In this document: in pieces, positions 1-11,938 of the stretch
How positions within the stretch are numbered: position 1 is the first letter of the stretch
Layout: every line of letters starts with the position of its first letter
Source: Mercenaria mercenaria
Lineage: Eukaryota > Mollusca > Bivalvia > Venerida > Veneridae
DNA: 64,000 bases
Assembly: GCF_021730395.1 (NCBI RefSeq)
Contig: NC_069369.1
Coordinates: forward strand, 64,383,501-64,447,500
Direction: 5' to 3'
The notes under the pieces: model-generated
What the model saw: only the letters and a program-made list of their open reading frames with translations
The model's database searches: none
Told to the model about the DNA's origin: nothing
Translations under genes and position numbers: made by a program

Positions 1-206
1 TCGGTATGCAAGAAAAAGATTCTGCCACTGGTTATAGGTGCAGATGGAAATATCCGACTCCCGGGTAACTGTTTAGGCGGTAACTCGGCAAGGAGCCTCG
101 TTACCGCCTAAACAGTTACCCTCGAGTCATCTTACACACCAGGGTGTAAGATGGATTTTTCCAGCACCGTAAAGATACTGGAAATCCCCGTCTGGGCCCA
201 GGATGA
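1..206. mobile_element. Hairpin MITE, cut by the window edge
   Basis: A long inverted repeat is centred near 92-100: the arm carrying GGTAACTGTTTAGGCGGTAA is mirrored by TTACCGCCTAAACAGTTACC. The outer left part (TATGCAAGAAAAAGATTC, then GTGCAGATGGAAATATCC) recurs in the hairpin at 25745-25905, so this is a dispersed family. The left end lies at or beyond the window start, so length and target duplication cannot be read. Confidence 0.7.
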
Positions 207-2072
207 CAAGTTGTTAAATGTTCATTATCTAACTTCTTAGTGTTTCTTTAAGGACACGTAGATTTACTTAAAATTACTTGCTCCTCACAACTTACGATTC
301 GCGTCCAGTTTGGGATGTATAGATATTTTACATAAAGACGTTACTTATGCCTTCTCTTCATCTCCCCACCCAAACGTGCCTAAAATAATGTCTGATTGCA
401 CCTGAAGTCTTTCAAGACACTGCTAGAATGTCACCATATGATATAAAATGTCAGTGTGGCATAAAACCCTTTACCAACAGTTGATCAAAATGTATCTTGT
501 TTTGTAGTTACACAGACCCCATTTAGGCATACTATAATTGTGTTACATACATGCTATTTCATCAGACTTTAAAATGAACGACACTAGTGTACACTGGAAT
601 GAACAGGTTACAACTAAATTTGTCTGCCAGAAAAAGCAAATGCGCAGTGGTACATAAACTCCGCGTTTCATTACTTACAAAGATATTGTTGACCATTGTT
701 TAAACGCAGTCCTTTCGTGTGTCAAAAATGTACAATGTTTTGTCCGATATTGACCAATTTTAGAGATAAACGGGAGTACATTAACAGATAATGCAGAACA
801 TATTTGAGAAAATAGGGTCAAAAAGTGATAATTTCAAGTTCTTCACTGAGTTCAAGTACATTATCAGTTTAGCTCAAAATAACAAAAACTTTTATCTCTA
901 TTTATCAGACATTGTCCTCTCTGAGGAATACACATACCTCCAAAAAATGAGCTACACACAAAAAGAGATTTATTTTGTTTATCTATTTTTATCTTTAAGA
1001 AAACATTCAATTAAGTTTGACGGCAGCAAAATCCGAACAGTGTTCAATCACTTTTTTTTTTACTCGCAGCTGTAAAACCCTTTTTCCTGCTACATCGTTT
1101 ATAGCAGAATCATTAAGCCAAAATCTGTTGCACAGAAATTTTCCGAAAATAGATTTAAACAAATTTTATCTTGTTTAAACTTTCAATTTGTTATTTCGAA
1201 ACTATTGCTACAGTGAAGGAGGAAATGTTGCTCGTATTTCATAATGAAAATGTCTCTGCAAACAGAATTCTCCATTCCAAAAGAAAGGGAACCAATTTGT
1301 TCGTGGTAGTTATAGAACTACGATGAACGATCCTCTACAACGAAACTGAACCGGCACAGATTTCCTCCTTGATTTCGTAACATTATAACAGAAAAGGGAA
1401 CTATTGCTTGCGGTACATTCACGATTAACGATTCTCTGGAACGAAATTAAACTTAAACGGACTTTTACTTTGATTTCGAAAATTCCAACAGAAAGGGGAA
1501 CAAGTGCTCCTAGTATTTTCATAATGGACTATTCTCGTCATCGAAATAAAAACATAGACATCCTCCAACAAACCGTGTCACTATTCAACTTCGCTACGGC
1601 TTCATGGGTTTTTTTTTTTAGCGTACGAAGTAAAGTAGAAATCTGGCCAACACCAGCAGGTCTCTACATGATCCTGCTCCTTCCAAAATTTAGGACATGA
1701 CAGAAGTTTTTAGACCGTTTTAGAATATAAGACCAAAAGAAACTGTATTATTGGTTACACAAACAATAGTGATGCAATGGTAACCGGAGCATACACTGTT
1801 TCCCAAACTCCACATAAATATTAGAGAGAATATACCTGTTAAACGTCAGTTAAAAACGATGACCCAGTTGTTCGAAATTTTTACAGATGATTAAAGAAAC
1901 GATCGATCGGCTTTTAGAGTTATGTTTCGATTAAAACAAATGCATGAGTTATGGATTATAAAAAGTCTTTGCAGTAAAATCATATTCCCACCAAGAACGA
2001 TTGTTAAGGCATTTAACAATTATCAAATTTTAACCATTATTAGCCAAAGACGCGTGTCTCCCATTTATAAAC

Positions 2073-2115
<43 letters not shown>

Positions 2116-2340
2116 AATGATAATAATCATTATTATTATTATTTTTACCATTCAAATTGTTGCCTTTTAAATAGGGAGGTCGATGTAAGGATTTATCGAC
2201 TCGGAAAAGTGTTATTATCAATAATTTGAATATAACATTGTTTCCAATTTCACTTGCTACAGTGGTCAACGCTATTTTTGGATGGAAGTGTATTCCAGTG
2301 TAAACTGAAAAAGATTTTTACGTTTGAGCACTAACGTTTA
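207..2340. other. Intergenic, no gene recognised
   Basis: The sequence is AT-rich. Short open frames at 791-1075, 1404-1700 and 1922-2170 have no recognisable motif and no splice context. The only notable structure is the trinucleotide repeat near 2072-2143. Confidence 0.6.
2072..2143. repeat. AAT/ATT microsatellite
   Basis: A run of AAT triplets with a few ATG interruptions turns into ATT triplets near 2128. The tract is therefore both a microsatellite and a self-complementary hairpin. It lies about 270 bp upstream of the MIOX start codon. Confidence 0.9.
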
Positions 2341-2342
2341 TT

Positions 2343-2349
2343 ATATAAA
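2343..2349 (+). promoter_or_regulatory. TATA-like box upstream of MIOX
   Basis: TATATAA followed by AG lies 58 bp before the MIOX start codon. That spacing would allow transcription to start near 2370-2380 with a short leader. This is a position and consensus argument only. Confidence 0.45.
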
Positions 2350-2406
2350 GTCAGTCAGAAAGTGTCAGTCAATTTTTTTGTCTAGCTTTTTAATCTAAGT
2401 ATCGAA

Positions 2407-5400
2407 ATGAGTGCGGATGCTTCTAAAATATCAATGGACGACCCCTCAGAGTTTCGTCCGGAATTCAAGAATAAAACGGAATTTAGAGATTTCAACATAC
2501 ACACAGTGCCTGGATAGAGTTAAGAAGGTAAACATATTCCGCTTTTTATCTTTGTCAAATTCTTATATCCTATTTCTTTAATAACTGTGCACCTTTTATA
2601 TCTTGTACATGATATAAATTTAAAGCTACTTACATAGGAAATAGCTGGGGAAATGTTTGTAAAATATCAATTTGTGATAATTCTATTTTCAATTCACAAA
2701 AATGCCCATTCTTAACAATATGAAAAATCTCTCGGCCTGAGCCCTCGTGATATAATTCCTTCGCATCTGAGCTGCAAACAATGACTGTTTCTGAAATAAA
2801 TTCGGGTCATCTTATCAGGCTATTAGTGTTTTTATTTGTTTGCTCGGTTTGTTAGACTACATAATGTTTATCTTCGATTTATAATGTTATTATCTGTTTA
2901 AAAGGTTTGTGTTTCTATTTATTTAATATCGTTTAAAAGGTTTATCAGGCTATGCACAAGAATCAGACGCTGCAGTTTGTAAAAGATAAGATGGAAAAGT
3001 GGTGTAAATTCGACCACGCAGAGATGTCGGTTTTGGAGGCCTTAGAAACACTTAGCACTTTTCTCGATGAATGTGACCCAGATGTGGATATTCCGAACGC
3101 GATGCACGGGTTTCAAACAGCTGAAGGTTGGTACTTAAATCAGACATTCCCGCCACTCCATGCGTTGGATAAATGGACAACCAAATTAAGCCTCTCACAT
3201 TCAGATGTGATATGAAATGGTTCTATAAAGAACCTGTGTGATTCAGATTCTCTGAAACTATTTAGTTCGTTTAGATAACGTTTCAGAATTTTTCCTATTT
3301 CCTAAGCTGACAGACAACGTTAATCTAAACCTTTTGACAATAGCAGCATCGATGTAAAAGGGCACATTGAAATATAGACCACTTTGCTACTGCATATTAT
3401 TATATGTTCTGAAAATAGCCTAAATTTCATTGGCCGAGACCGCTCAAAATCTTTCAAAATATATTTCATGTTTAATGTTTAGTGGGTTTTCCCCATTAAA
3501 CATGACTTTCTTAAAACAGAATGGAAGTTTCACACAGTTATTTTTACTTTCAAACGTTAAATATGTTACAAAAATATTTGTTGCTTATTCATAAGCCTGA
3601 ACCCATATAATAAAACAGTTATTGACTCTTCAGCCATTGGATATCTAGATGTGATACTAGTATTCACCGGAAGAAGGCAATATTGACCACGTCTGGTGAA
3701 TATCACATCAAATTCAATCGCAGTCATTGAGTTTGTTAGCATACTGTTTACACAGGTGCGTATTTCACATGTGTTATACGGAGCAATGAAGAAAGCATTG
3801 TTTTCAACAGGTATTCGCAAGGCTCACCCTGACAAAGAGTGGTTTCAAGTTGCCGGTTTGATTCATGATATCGGCAAGCTGATGGCAGTGTGGGGAGAGC
3901 CACAATGGTGCGTTGTTGGCGACACCTTCCCTGTTGGTTGTGCCCCGAGCAAACATATCGTGTTTGACGCACAGTTTTTTGCAGGTAGATGCACGTAATG
4001 GTTGCCCGTCTACTAAATAACGTGTATATCCCTTATGATACAGCAAATCTAACAAAATGTATGGTTTTGTCAACTAATAAATTGTTTACATATATTTCGC
4101 ACTGAATCTAACAAGCTCAGAATCAAGTGGTCCGGGATTTAAAATCAATACTTTTTTATAATCAATGATTAACCTGAAATATACGCATCTCTGGAACTGT
4201 TTTATTTAAAAATAGACATTAAGCGTATGGCTCAACAAAAGTTTCAGCAGTCTAATTTTATACTTATGCTTTAAGAGAATCCAGATATGAAGGATGCCAA
4301 GTTAAACACCAAACTTGGAATCTACACTGAGAACTGTGGTCTTGAGAACGTGATTATGAGTTGGGGGCATGATGAGTATTTGTACAAGGTTCTCAAGGCA
4401 AACACGTGTCATCTCCCTGACGAGGCTTTATACGCCATCAGGTATGTATGGCTCATGTGGGAATAGAATGTATATTTGTAAACGGCTCTCAAAGCAAGCA
4501 AGTACGTATCATCTAGCCAATGAGGCATTTAACGCTCTTAGGTAAGTATAAATTACATGGTCATAATGAGTATTTGCATAGGATTCACAAGCCAAACACG
4601 TATCATATACCTTCTTGGCGGTGCCTTCTACGTCATTATGTAAGCATGACTCATAGAGTATAATAATTAGTAGAGGAGCCTCAAGCCAAACATCTGTTAT
4701 CTACCTAACAATACCTTTTACGCCATCAGATGAGTATGACATAGGAAGAGGATGTGCAGTTTGTAAATGGTTTTCAAGGGGAAAAGCTTGTAATCTACCG
4801 TATGAGATCCTATAAGCCATCAGGTAAGTATGCCTTACATGCACACAATGAATATTGGTACAGGGTTCGCAAGGCAAATACGTATCATCTACTTTGTGAA
4901 TTTGCACGCCATTAGGTATAACTAATGGTGGTACGATGAGTATCTGCACAACGTTCATTAGACAAACTCTTTTATCTATTCAGCAAGGCGTTACACGCTA
5001 TCAGGCGAACATGCCTCATTGTGACATGATGTATATTTATACAAGGTTCGCCAGGAAAATACGTATTATCTACTTAATATTGCCTTGCATGCCATCAGGT
5101 ATGACTGACGGTGACACTATATGTATCTGTACAAGGTTCATAGGCGTTACAGGCAATCAGGCGAACATGCCTCATTGTTTCATGATTAGTATTTGTACAG
5201 GGCTTCTTCCTAAGGCTAGTACTTTTCATCTTTGCTAATATGGCGTCCGAGCTAAGCATAACTAACATGGGCCCGATTAGTATTTGTTTAGCTTTCATAA
5301 GGCAGATTTTTGTCGTCTACCAAACGAGGCCTAATGAGCCAGTAATGGAGTTTGGCTTCTGCAAACATGGTGAATATTTATATCCGGATCTCAAGGCAAA

Positions 5401-8400
5401 CACTTGTCATTTACATGATAAGACCCAATACGCCACAATGTAAATATGACTAACTGTAGCACGATTACTTCTTTTGCACGGATCTCAAGGCAAACACTTG
5501 TCATTTACATGATAAGACCTAATACGCCACAATATAAATATGACTAACTGTAGAACGATTACATCTTTTGCACGGATCTCAAGGCAAACACTTGTCATTT
5601 ACATGATAAGACCTAATACGCCACAATATAAATATGACTAACTGTAGAACGATTACATCTTTTGCACGGATCTCAAGGCAAACACTTGTCATTTACATGA
5701 TAAGACCTAATACGCCACAATATAAATATGACTAACTGTAGAACGATTACATCTTTTGCACGGATCTCAAGGCAAACACTTGTCATTTACATGATAAGAC
5801 CTAATACGCCACAATATAAATATGACTAACTGTAGAACGATTACATCTTTTGCACGGATCTCAAGGCAAACACTTGTCATTTACATGATAAGACCTAATA
5901 CGCCACAATATAAATATGACTAACTGTAGAACGATTACATCTTTTGCACGGATCTCAAGGCAAACACTTGTCATTTACATGATAAGACCTAATACGCCAC
6001 AATATAAATATGACTAACTGTAGAACGATTACATCTTTTGCACGGATCTCAAGGCAAACACTTGTCATTTACATGATAAGACCTAATACGCCACAATGTA
6101 AATATGACTAACTGTAGCACGATTACTTCTTTTGCACGGATCTCAAGGCAAACACTTGTCATTTACATGATAAGACCTAATACGCCACAATATAAATATG
6201 ACTAACTGTAGAACGATTACATCTTTTGCACGGATCTCAAGGCAAACACTTGTCATTTACATGATAAGACCTAATACGCCACAATATAAATATGACTAAC
6301 TGTAGCACGATTACTTCTTTTGCACGGATCTCAAGGCAAACACTTGTCATTTACATGATAAGACCTAATACGCCACAATGTAAATATGACTAACTGTAGA
6401 ACGATTACTTCTTTTGCACGGATCTCAAGGCAAACACTTGTCATTTACATGATAAGACCTAATACGCCACAATATAAATATGACTAACTGTAGAACGATT
6501 ACATCTTTTGCACGGATCTCAAGGCAAACACTTGTCATTTACATGATAAGACCTAATACGCCACAATATAAATATGACTAACTGTAGAACGATTACATCT
6601 TTTGCACGGATCTCAAGGCAAACACATGTCATGGGAACATGACAAGTATTTGTGCTTAAATTTGTTCACAAGGCAAACACGTAACTTCTACTTTACGAGG
6701 TCTTATACCCATCAGGTAAGTATAACTTATTGGGACACGATGAAATTTGTTACACGGATCTCAAGGTGGCAAACGCTTGTACTTGTCATCTACATGACAA
6801 GGCCTTACAGACCTTTGCGAATCAGCACGAGGTTGAGGTTGAGCACCTAGCATGGTCATTTCAAGGAGGCATCTTGATATAATTTAACTGTATTATGTGC
6901 AGTATGAAAACAAACCTATAACGGTGATAAGGTCTGCCTTATTATGCCACAACTTTGCGATGAGAACATAGATACTCTAACGTCCGTCCGTCCGTCTTCC
7001 CGTCAGAGAAAATGTCAGAGAAATTTTGTGTTACACATATCGCCAGAAGTATCTAAAAACCGTCATGAAATTATACAGGAATGTTTTTGAATTATGAGTT
7101 GCGCAACCGAGGTTTTGTCTTTAGCTCATCTGAGCACAAAATGCAAATGGTGAGTTATTGTGGTAGCACTGTGTCTGTCGCCCATCTTCGTCCGGTGCTC
7201 ACATTTTTAGCACCCCCCTAGAGGTCACAGTTTATCCCAAATGTAATGAAACATAGAAAAAATGTTTTTATGAACAAATTCTTGGCAGAGTTTGAAATAT
7301 CTGTTCGTGCACAATATCGTGTCAGGCCTATAACTGTGTTGTGCTAGGTCGAATGTTGAACTAACTTGTCACAAATGTCTATCAGAAAAAAACAGGACAG
7401 CGTGACGCGTTTAAGACTCATACCCCTATCTTAAAGGACAGGTCTTATATTTAAGATAATTTTTCTTGGCCACTCTATTACATTTTTATGCATTAATCGA
7501 TTTACAAATAATTTGGCATAAACTTTCACGATAAAAAGACAGCGTGTCGCGTAAAATTCCCTAATAGTATCATTATCTTTGAAGTCAAGAGCACACTTTT
7601 AGGTCAAATACTTGTAACAAAATTCTCTTTCAGTCTAAAATTTTTCGTAGGATGGACGTGTATCTAAACTCTTGGCACAAAACAATTTCCCCATAAGACG
7701 ATATGATGTATTTAAGACTGATACCCCTACCTTAAAGTTCAGGGTCATACTTTGAGGTCAAAGATTAATTGCATAATTTTTGTCCAGTCTATATTTACAT
7801 GTATAACTGGATTATCGTAGGTGAAATATGAATGTGACTGGGTCAAATAATAAAATCATGTGAAAACACGAGAGGCAATAATTTCTTTTCAAATTGTATG
7901 AAAGAGTGTGAATGTTTGACTTGATAAATCTAGATCTTATTTGAAACTGACTTTATCTTGGATTTAAAAATAGGTCATGACGTTGCATCATAGGAAGTAC
8001 ATTGTTAACAATATAGAGGCAGTGTTTTCTTCTAGATCTTCTGAAACTAGGTGAAATGTTTGCTTTTATCAACGACAAGGTCAATATATTATAAGCCACA
8101 TAATGAAAAAAAAATCTGTAGCCTTTAAAAGCTTGGTCAAATTTGAAACTTGGTTATCTGATGTTCAACAATGTTAACACCAGGCCTAAGCACTGAAAAA
8201 CCTTGTTCACATTCTAGAGGCTATCACATGACAAAGTGACTTATTCTTAGAACCCAGATAATCCGCTTTCTTACTTTCCCTAGATTTCATAACACAAGCA
8301 CTCTGACCAGATTTCGTATAGATTTACTAGAAAATATGGCCTGTAGTCTATAGTGTACCGAATACTTTCGTCGATATTAGTTATAAACATTTTCTGAGGG

Positions 8401-8827
8401 ACAGACGAAAAGACAAAGCCAATTATATATCCACGGCCGCAAAGCTGTGGCATAAAATGCCAGAAATTATCACCATTATAGGCTTGTTTGAACTACCGCA
8501 CATCCTTTTGAAATATCGATCGTCTATGGTGGCTGACTTCTGTCATTTCGTTCTGGCTTGTAGCTGTTTTCGAGAGTGTATATCTCTTATTGTTTTCAAG
8601 ATGATACATTCTACTGTTTTAGGTTTCACTCATTCTATCCGTGGCATATGAGCGGGGACTACAACTATTTGTGCAACAACAAAGATTTGGAGATGCTTCA
8701 ATGGGTCAAGGAGTTCAACAAGTTTGACCTTTACACCAAGTGCCCGGATATTCCAGATATAGATTCCCTCATTCCGTATTATAGCAAACTTATCGAGAAA
8801 TACGTGCCCGGAAAATTGAAGTGGTAG
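2407..8827 (+). CDS. MIOX: Myo-inositol oxygenase, five exons
   Basis: MIOX oxidises myo-inositol to D-glucuronate with a di-iron centre in the cytosol, the first step of inositol breakdown. Exons are 2407-2527, 2940-3126, 3811-3984, 4276-4441 and 8623-8827. Every intron is GT-AG and phases agree (0, 1, 1, 2). The six iron ligands known from the mammalian enzyme are visible in their motifs: [16 protein letters not shown] (His and Asp), [17 protein letters not shown] and NKFDLYTK. The protein ends CPD-IPD then PGKLKW, like vertebrate MIOX, and would be about 283 residues, the usual length. Oddity: exon 1 is 121 nt, one more than the phases allow. The N-terminal frame reads FRPEF..TEFRDF, then the homologous LDRVKK appears in the next frame. 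This is either an assembly indel or a real lesion. Intron 4 (4.2 kb) contains an exon-4-derived array and a transposon. Confidence 0.95.
4380..6840 (+). repeat. Tandem array derived from MIOX exon 4 and its splice donor
   Basis: The unit, about 94 bp, matches the last roughly 65-75 bases of exon 4 (coding [19 protein letters not shown]) plus the donor and some intron. Exon 4's own end is in register with the array. Donor-like sites recur at 4442 (the real one), 4542, 4640, 4824, 4916, 5099 and 6716, mostly 91-100 bp apart or multiples of that. Outer units are degenerate, while the middle is nearly uniform. No unit has a paired acceptor, and reading past the true donor meets a stop within about 30 bp, so the copies do not look like cassette exons. 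Confidence 0.9.
5395..6622 (+). repeat. Homogenised core of the exon-4-derived array (13 units of 94 bp)
   Basis: The word CACTTGTCATTTACATGATA recurs at 5401, 5495, 5589 and on to 6529 in exact 94-bp steps. Units differ mainly at three spots (GATTACTTCT or GATTACATCT, TGTAGCAC or TGTAGAAC, CAATGTAA or CAATATAA), in mosaic order. This pattern is what unequal crossing over or gene conversion produces. Because 94 is not a multiple of three, the copies cannot form one repeating reading frame. Confidence 0.95.
6942..8455. mobile_element. Non-autonomous DNA element with terminal inverted repeats, in MIOX intron 4
   Basis: The left end TTATGCCACAACTTTGCG is mirrored at the right end by CGCAAAGCTGTGGCATAA. 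A CGTCCGTCCGTCCGTC run follows the left end, and a related GACAGACGAAAAGAC lies inside the right end. No transposase reading frame is visible. Together with the exon-4 array it explains most of the length of this intron. Confidence 0.75.
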
Positions 8828-8933
8828 AATTCGTTTGTATCATGAACATTGTGCATGTACTAACGATCTGTACATATTATATGTCGTAGTTATGTTTCTT
8901 TTGTTTTACGTATCATATATATACGAGGGGTGA

Positions 8934-9859
8934 TCCAAAAGGAATATCACTGGAGCCATCAAAATGTGTATGATGATAAGAAAACAATACAAATTCCTAC
9001 CCAAGTTCCTTGATCAATTTGCGACATTTTTTGAAAATATCAGAAAATGTTTTGCTTACTTCTCGAAATATCGACATGCACAGAAAGCATGGTAACGAAG
9101 ACCGCCGCACGTCAACGACGTTTTTGACGTCAGAAATTGATAGATAAGCAATAACAAGTCTAAGCACTACATAACAAACTTGAATCCGCGAGGATGCCAC
9201 TATAGATCTCACGGCTGACTGCTAAAAGACGTAACTACACACCGTTATAATTTCATATGAGTAGGTGTCTTGTTCTGGTGTAAATTGGTGAGTGTCCTTG
9301 TTTTTTGTTTTGATTGTTTATGAAAGATATGCTATTTTTATAGTAGTCGCAACTTGACCGCGATGGTTGACCTTAGGCTGATTATTCATATCATATAAGT
9401 TATTTCACTATAGAAATCAAGGGTGCTTAGGGTAGCCATGTATATTTATATGGAATTAGTTTGTATACAGTGCAGTATCAAAGTATATATACTTACATTT
9501 GATCAATTAAAACTTTCCAATACACTAATTTATATTTACACAAAATTATATTTCCTTTTTCTCGTGCAGCTCGTGTTTTACGTATACTCCTTTTCAGTAA
9601 TAGGTTGTGCCTCATTATGTATTATAATGCAAAGGTCAACCATCGGGGTAAAGAGTTGCGTCCACTATACGTGCGGCAAAATGTCGTCAAGGGTGAACCT
9701 TGAGGTTTTGTATACCTAAAACGAAACAATCCAAGAAAATAATATTTATCCATGTGATTAAAATGGCAAAAGCTTACATCTTGATCTAATTTTTATAATA
9801 ATACAACGATGAATAAATCCATATTGGACGAAGTTACATTAATACTGGATCAACCCTCG
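8934..9859. mobile_element. Mariner-type element, non-autonomous
   Basis: The ends are CGAGGGGTGATCC and GGATCAACCCTCG, a typical Tc1/mariner inverted repeat, flanked by TA at 8932-8933 and 9860-9861. The 926-bp interior has no intact transposase. It starts 107 bp after the MIOX stop codon. The first AATAAA I see downstream is near 9961, so the element may be transcribed within the MIOX 3' untranslated region; that is inference. Confidence 0.85.
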
Positions 9860-10011
9860 TATAACCTGTAATATCCTATTGTCTTTGTTGTAATAATTGT
9901 TGCTTTGGGGATGGATAAACTGTGTCACTTTAGTGTGTAATGCTTTGAAAAGACAACAGAAATAAAAACTTTAAATCAGTCTGGATAGATCTTTTCTTGT
10001 ATCTCTATATG

Positions 10012-10244
10012 AGCCGTGCCATGGGAAAACCAACATAGTGGGTGTGCGACCAGCATGGATCCAGACCAGCCTGCGCATCCGCGCAGTCTGGTCAGGCTCC
10101 ATGCTGTTCGCTTTTAAAGCCTATTGGAATCGGAGAAACTGTTAGCGAACAGCATGGATCCTGACCAGACTGCGCGGATGCGCAGGCTGGTCTGGATCCA
10201 TGCTGGTCGCACACCCACTATGTTGGTTTTCACATGGCACGGCT
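10012..10244. mobile_element. 233-bp hairpin MITE with 6-bp target duplication
   Basis: The inverted ends AGCCGTGCCATG and CATGGCACGGCT continue as near-perfect arms (GACCAGCATGGATCC, CCTGCGCATCCGCGCAGTC) to a short central loop. TATATG flanks both sides (10006-10011 and 10245-10250). A half-degraded relative lies at 32581-32740. Confidence 0.88.
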
Positions 10245-10250
10245 TATATG

Positions 10251-11757
10251 TATTTCCTTATATTCATTGATTCCTACAGGAGTTTGTTGACTGTAACAAC
10301 AGCTAAAATCACTTAAACTGAGCATTTATCGTTAATGGCGTCAAGTGCTTTAACAAAATGGTTAGAAGTAGTGTTTACCGTACTTTTTCAATATAAAAGT
10401 AGCAATATAGTACCAACTTTCATTTTCAGTAGTCTGTTGTGTTGATGGTCTGTTTACATGAAATCAGAAAATAGAAAAATCAGAGCTTTGAGAAAACAAG
10501 AAAACAAGCGAGACTTAGAGGGAAGATTTACTGATCACTCCTGTGGCACGTGCATAACTTTATTTTTTTTTATGATTTCTTCTTAAAATTTAGTTTTATA
10601 GCGTCATTTGATGTTTCTGCTATTTTTTAAATGGAAAACATAGCCATTGTACTACAACGTTAGGTATTTTACTGTAGCGTTCTGAAATTTCAAATTAACT
10701 CTTTTTTATATATAAAACAAGGATGAATATCAGCACGTACAGCCAAAACTGCATAATATTATCATAAGTTTGAAATTCCAGTTCTTGTTCAGCGAGAACG
10801 GCTTGTTAACATTAATAATTTATATTCAACCCTAAATCTGTGCTGAAAGTATATTTTCATTTAATTATCAGATTAAATTTAAATTGTTATGGCTTTTGAA
10901 AATGTCAATGGCCGCTCAACCCGGGGATCGTGGGTTCGAGCCCTACTGGGCCTTCTCATATGACACCAGTACTGTTGTTTTTTTTTCTAGAAAGCGGACT
11001 CGACAGTGGTTCAAATAAGCTTTAAGCTTTCATCACAGTCGAATTGAAATAAATTAGTATAAACTAAAATGTCAATAGATTTGTAAATGCGTTTGCACAT
11101 TGAAAACTACTGAAAAGGGCACTTTCATCAAATGCTCTTTCGGCACCAACCAAAGTGTCTGAACGTGTAATTCGATTCAGTTTGGTTGTGAAATGTCTAC
11201 TTTCGTTCAGTTTGGTGGGATACGTGCACATGTACATGTTGTAAACGATTGCAAAGAATGAACAATCAAATTTGCTAAATAATAATAATGCTTTGCGTTA
11301 ATTTTTACTGCGGTGGTGGGCCACTTTTTGTTACTCTGTTGATATCTCGTATTATGCAATCCACTCTCAGGAGATAGCATCACCATTGGTATGTTACCAA
11401 GTATACCTCATAGTTTCTATACAGCCCGAATGGGGAAATCAAAGGGATATAAGCTGTTCTTGATAAAATAAAAGTAAAGAGTATATATGTCTTTATTATA
11501 TACCTATATAAATTCTATAAAAAATCGGCGTGTATTTCACAATTAAATATGAACAGACAGACAAAAATTCCGTATTGTACCTTTTAAATTCCGTATTGTA
11601 CCTTCCGTATTGTATGCTGCCGGACCATTTTCATTAATATGCATGACCCGACACATTTCTATAAATAGCGCACATAAAAACTTCACTAAGTTCCATTTAA
11701 TATCGATTAACATTGAAGATTTCGTTCAAGAACAAAACTAGAATCAAAATGGTAAAG
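10251..11757. other. Intergenic, no gene recognised
   Basis: The sequence is AT-rich. Near 10912-10955 a tRNA-like tail (GGGTTCGAGCCC inside GC-rich sequence) looks like a SINE relic. Nothing else could be assigned. Confidence 0.5.
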
Positions 11758-11764
11758 GTATTTA

Positions 11765-11938
11765 ATAAAAGGGTCATTATAACAGTAGCTAGATCTGGGA
11801 CTTTGTATTCGGCCCTCGTGGATTTTGCAAGGTCGGATCACACTCGGCGCTTACGCGCCTCGTGAGATCCGATCTGGCAAAATCCACTCGAGTCGAATAC
11901 TGCATCCCAGATCGAGCTACTGTTATAATAACCCTATT
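11765..11938. mobile_element. Hairpin MITE with 7-bp target duplication
   Basis: The arms GGGTCATTATAACAGTAGCT and AGCTACTGTTATAATAACCC face each other, with further pairing of GATCTGGGA and GGATTTTGC. GTATTTA flanks both ends (11758-11764 and 11939-11945). The element at 22472-22632 is a diverged member of the same family. Confidence 0.82.

Noticed and set aside
5395-6622. CRISPR-like regular repeats
   Set aside because: The whole 94-bp unit is repeated with no unique spacers, in a eukaryotic intron.
4442-6840. Alternative cassette exons in the MIOX intron array
   Set aside because: Units have donors but no paired acceptors, and the exon-4-derived frame is interrupted in them.
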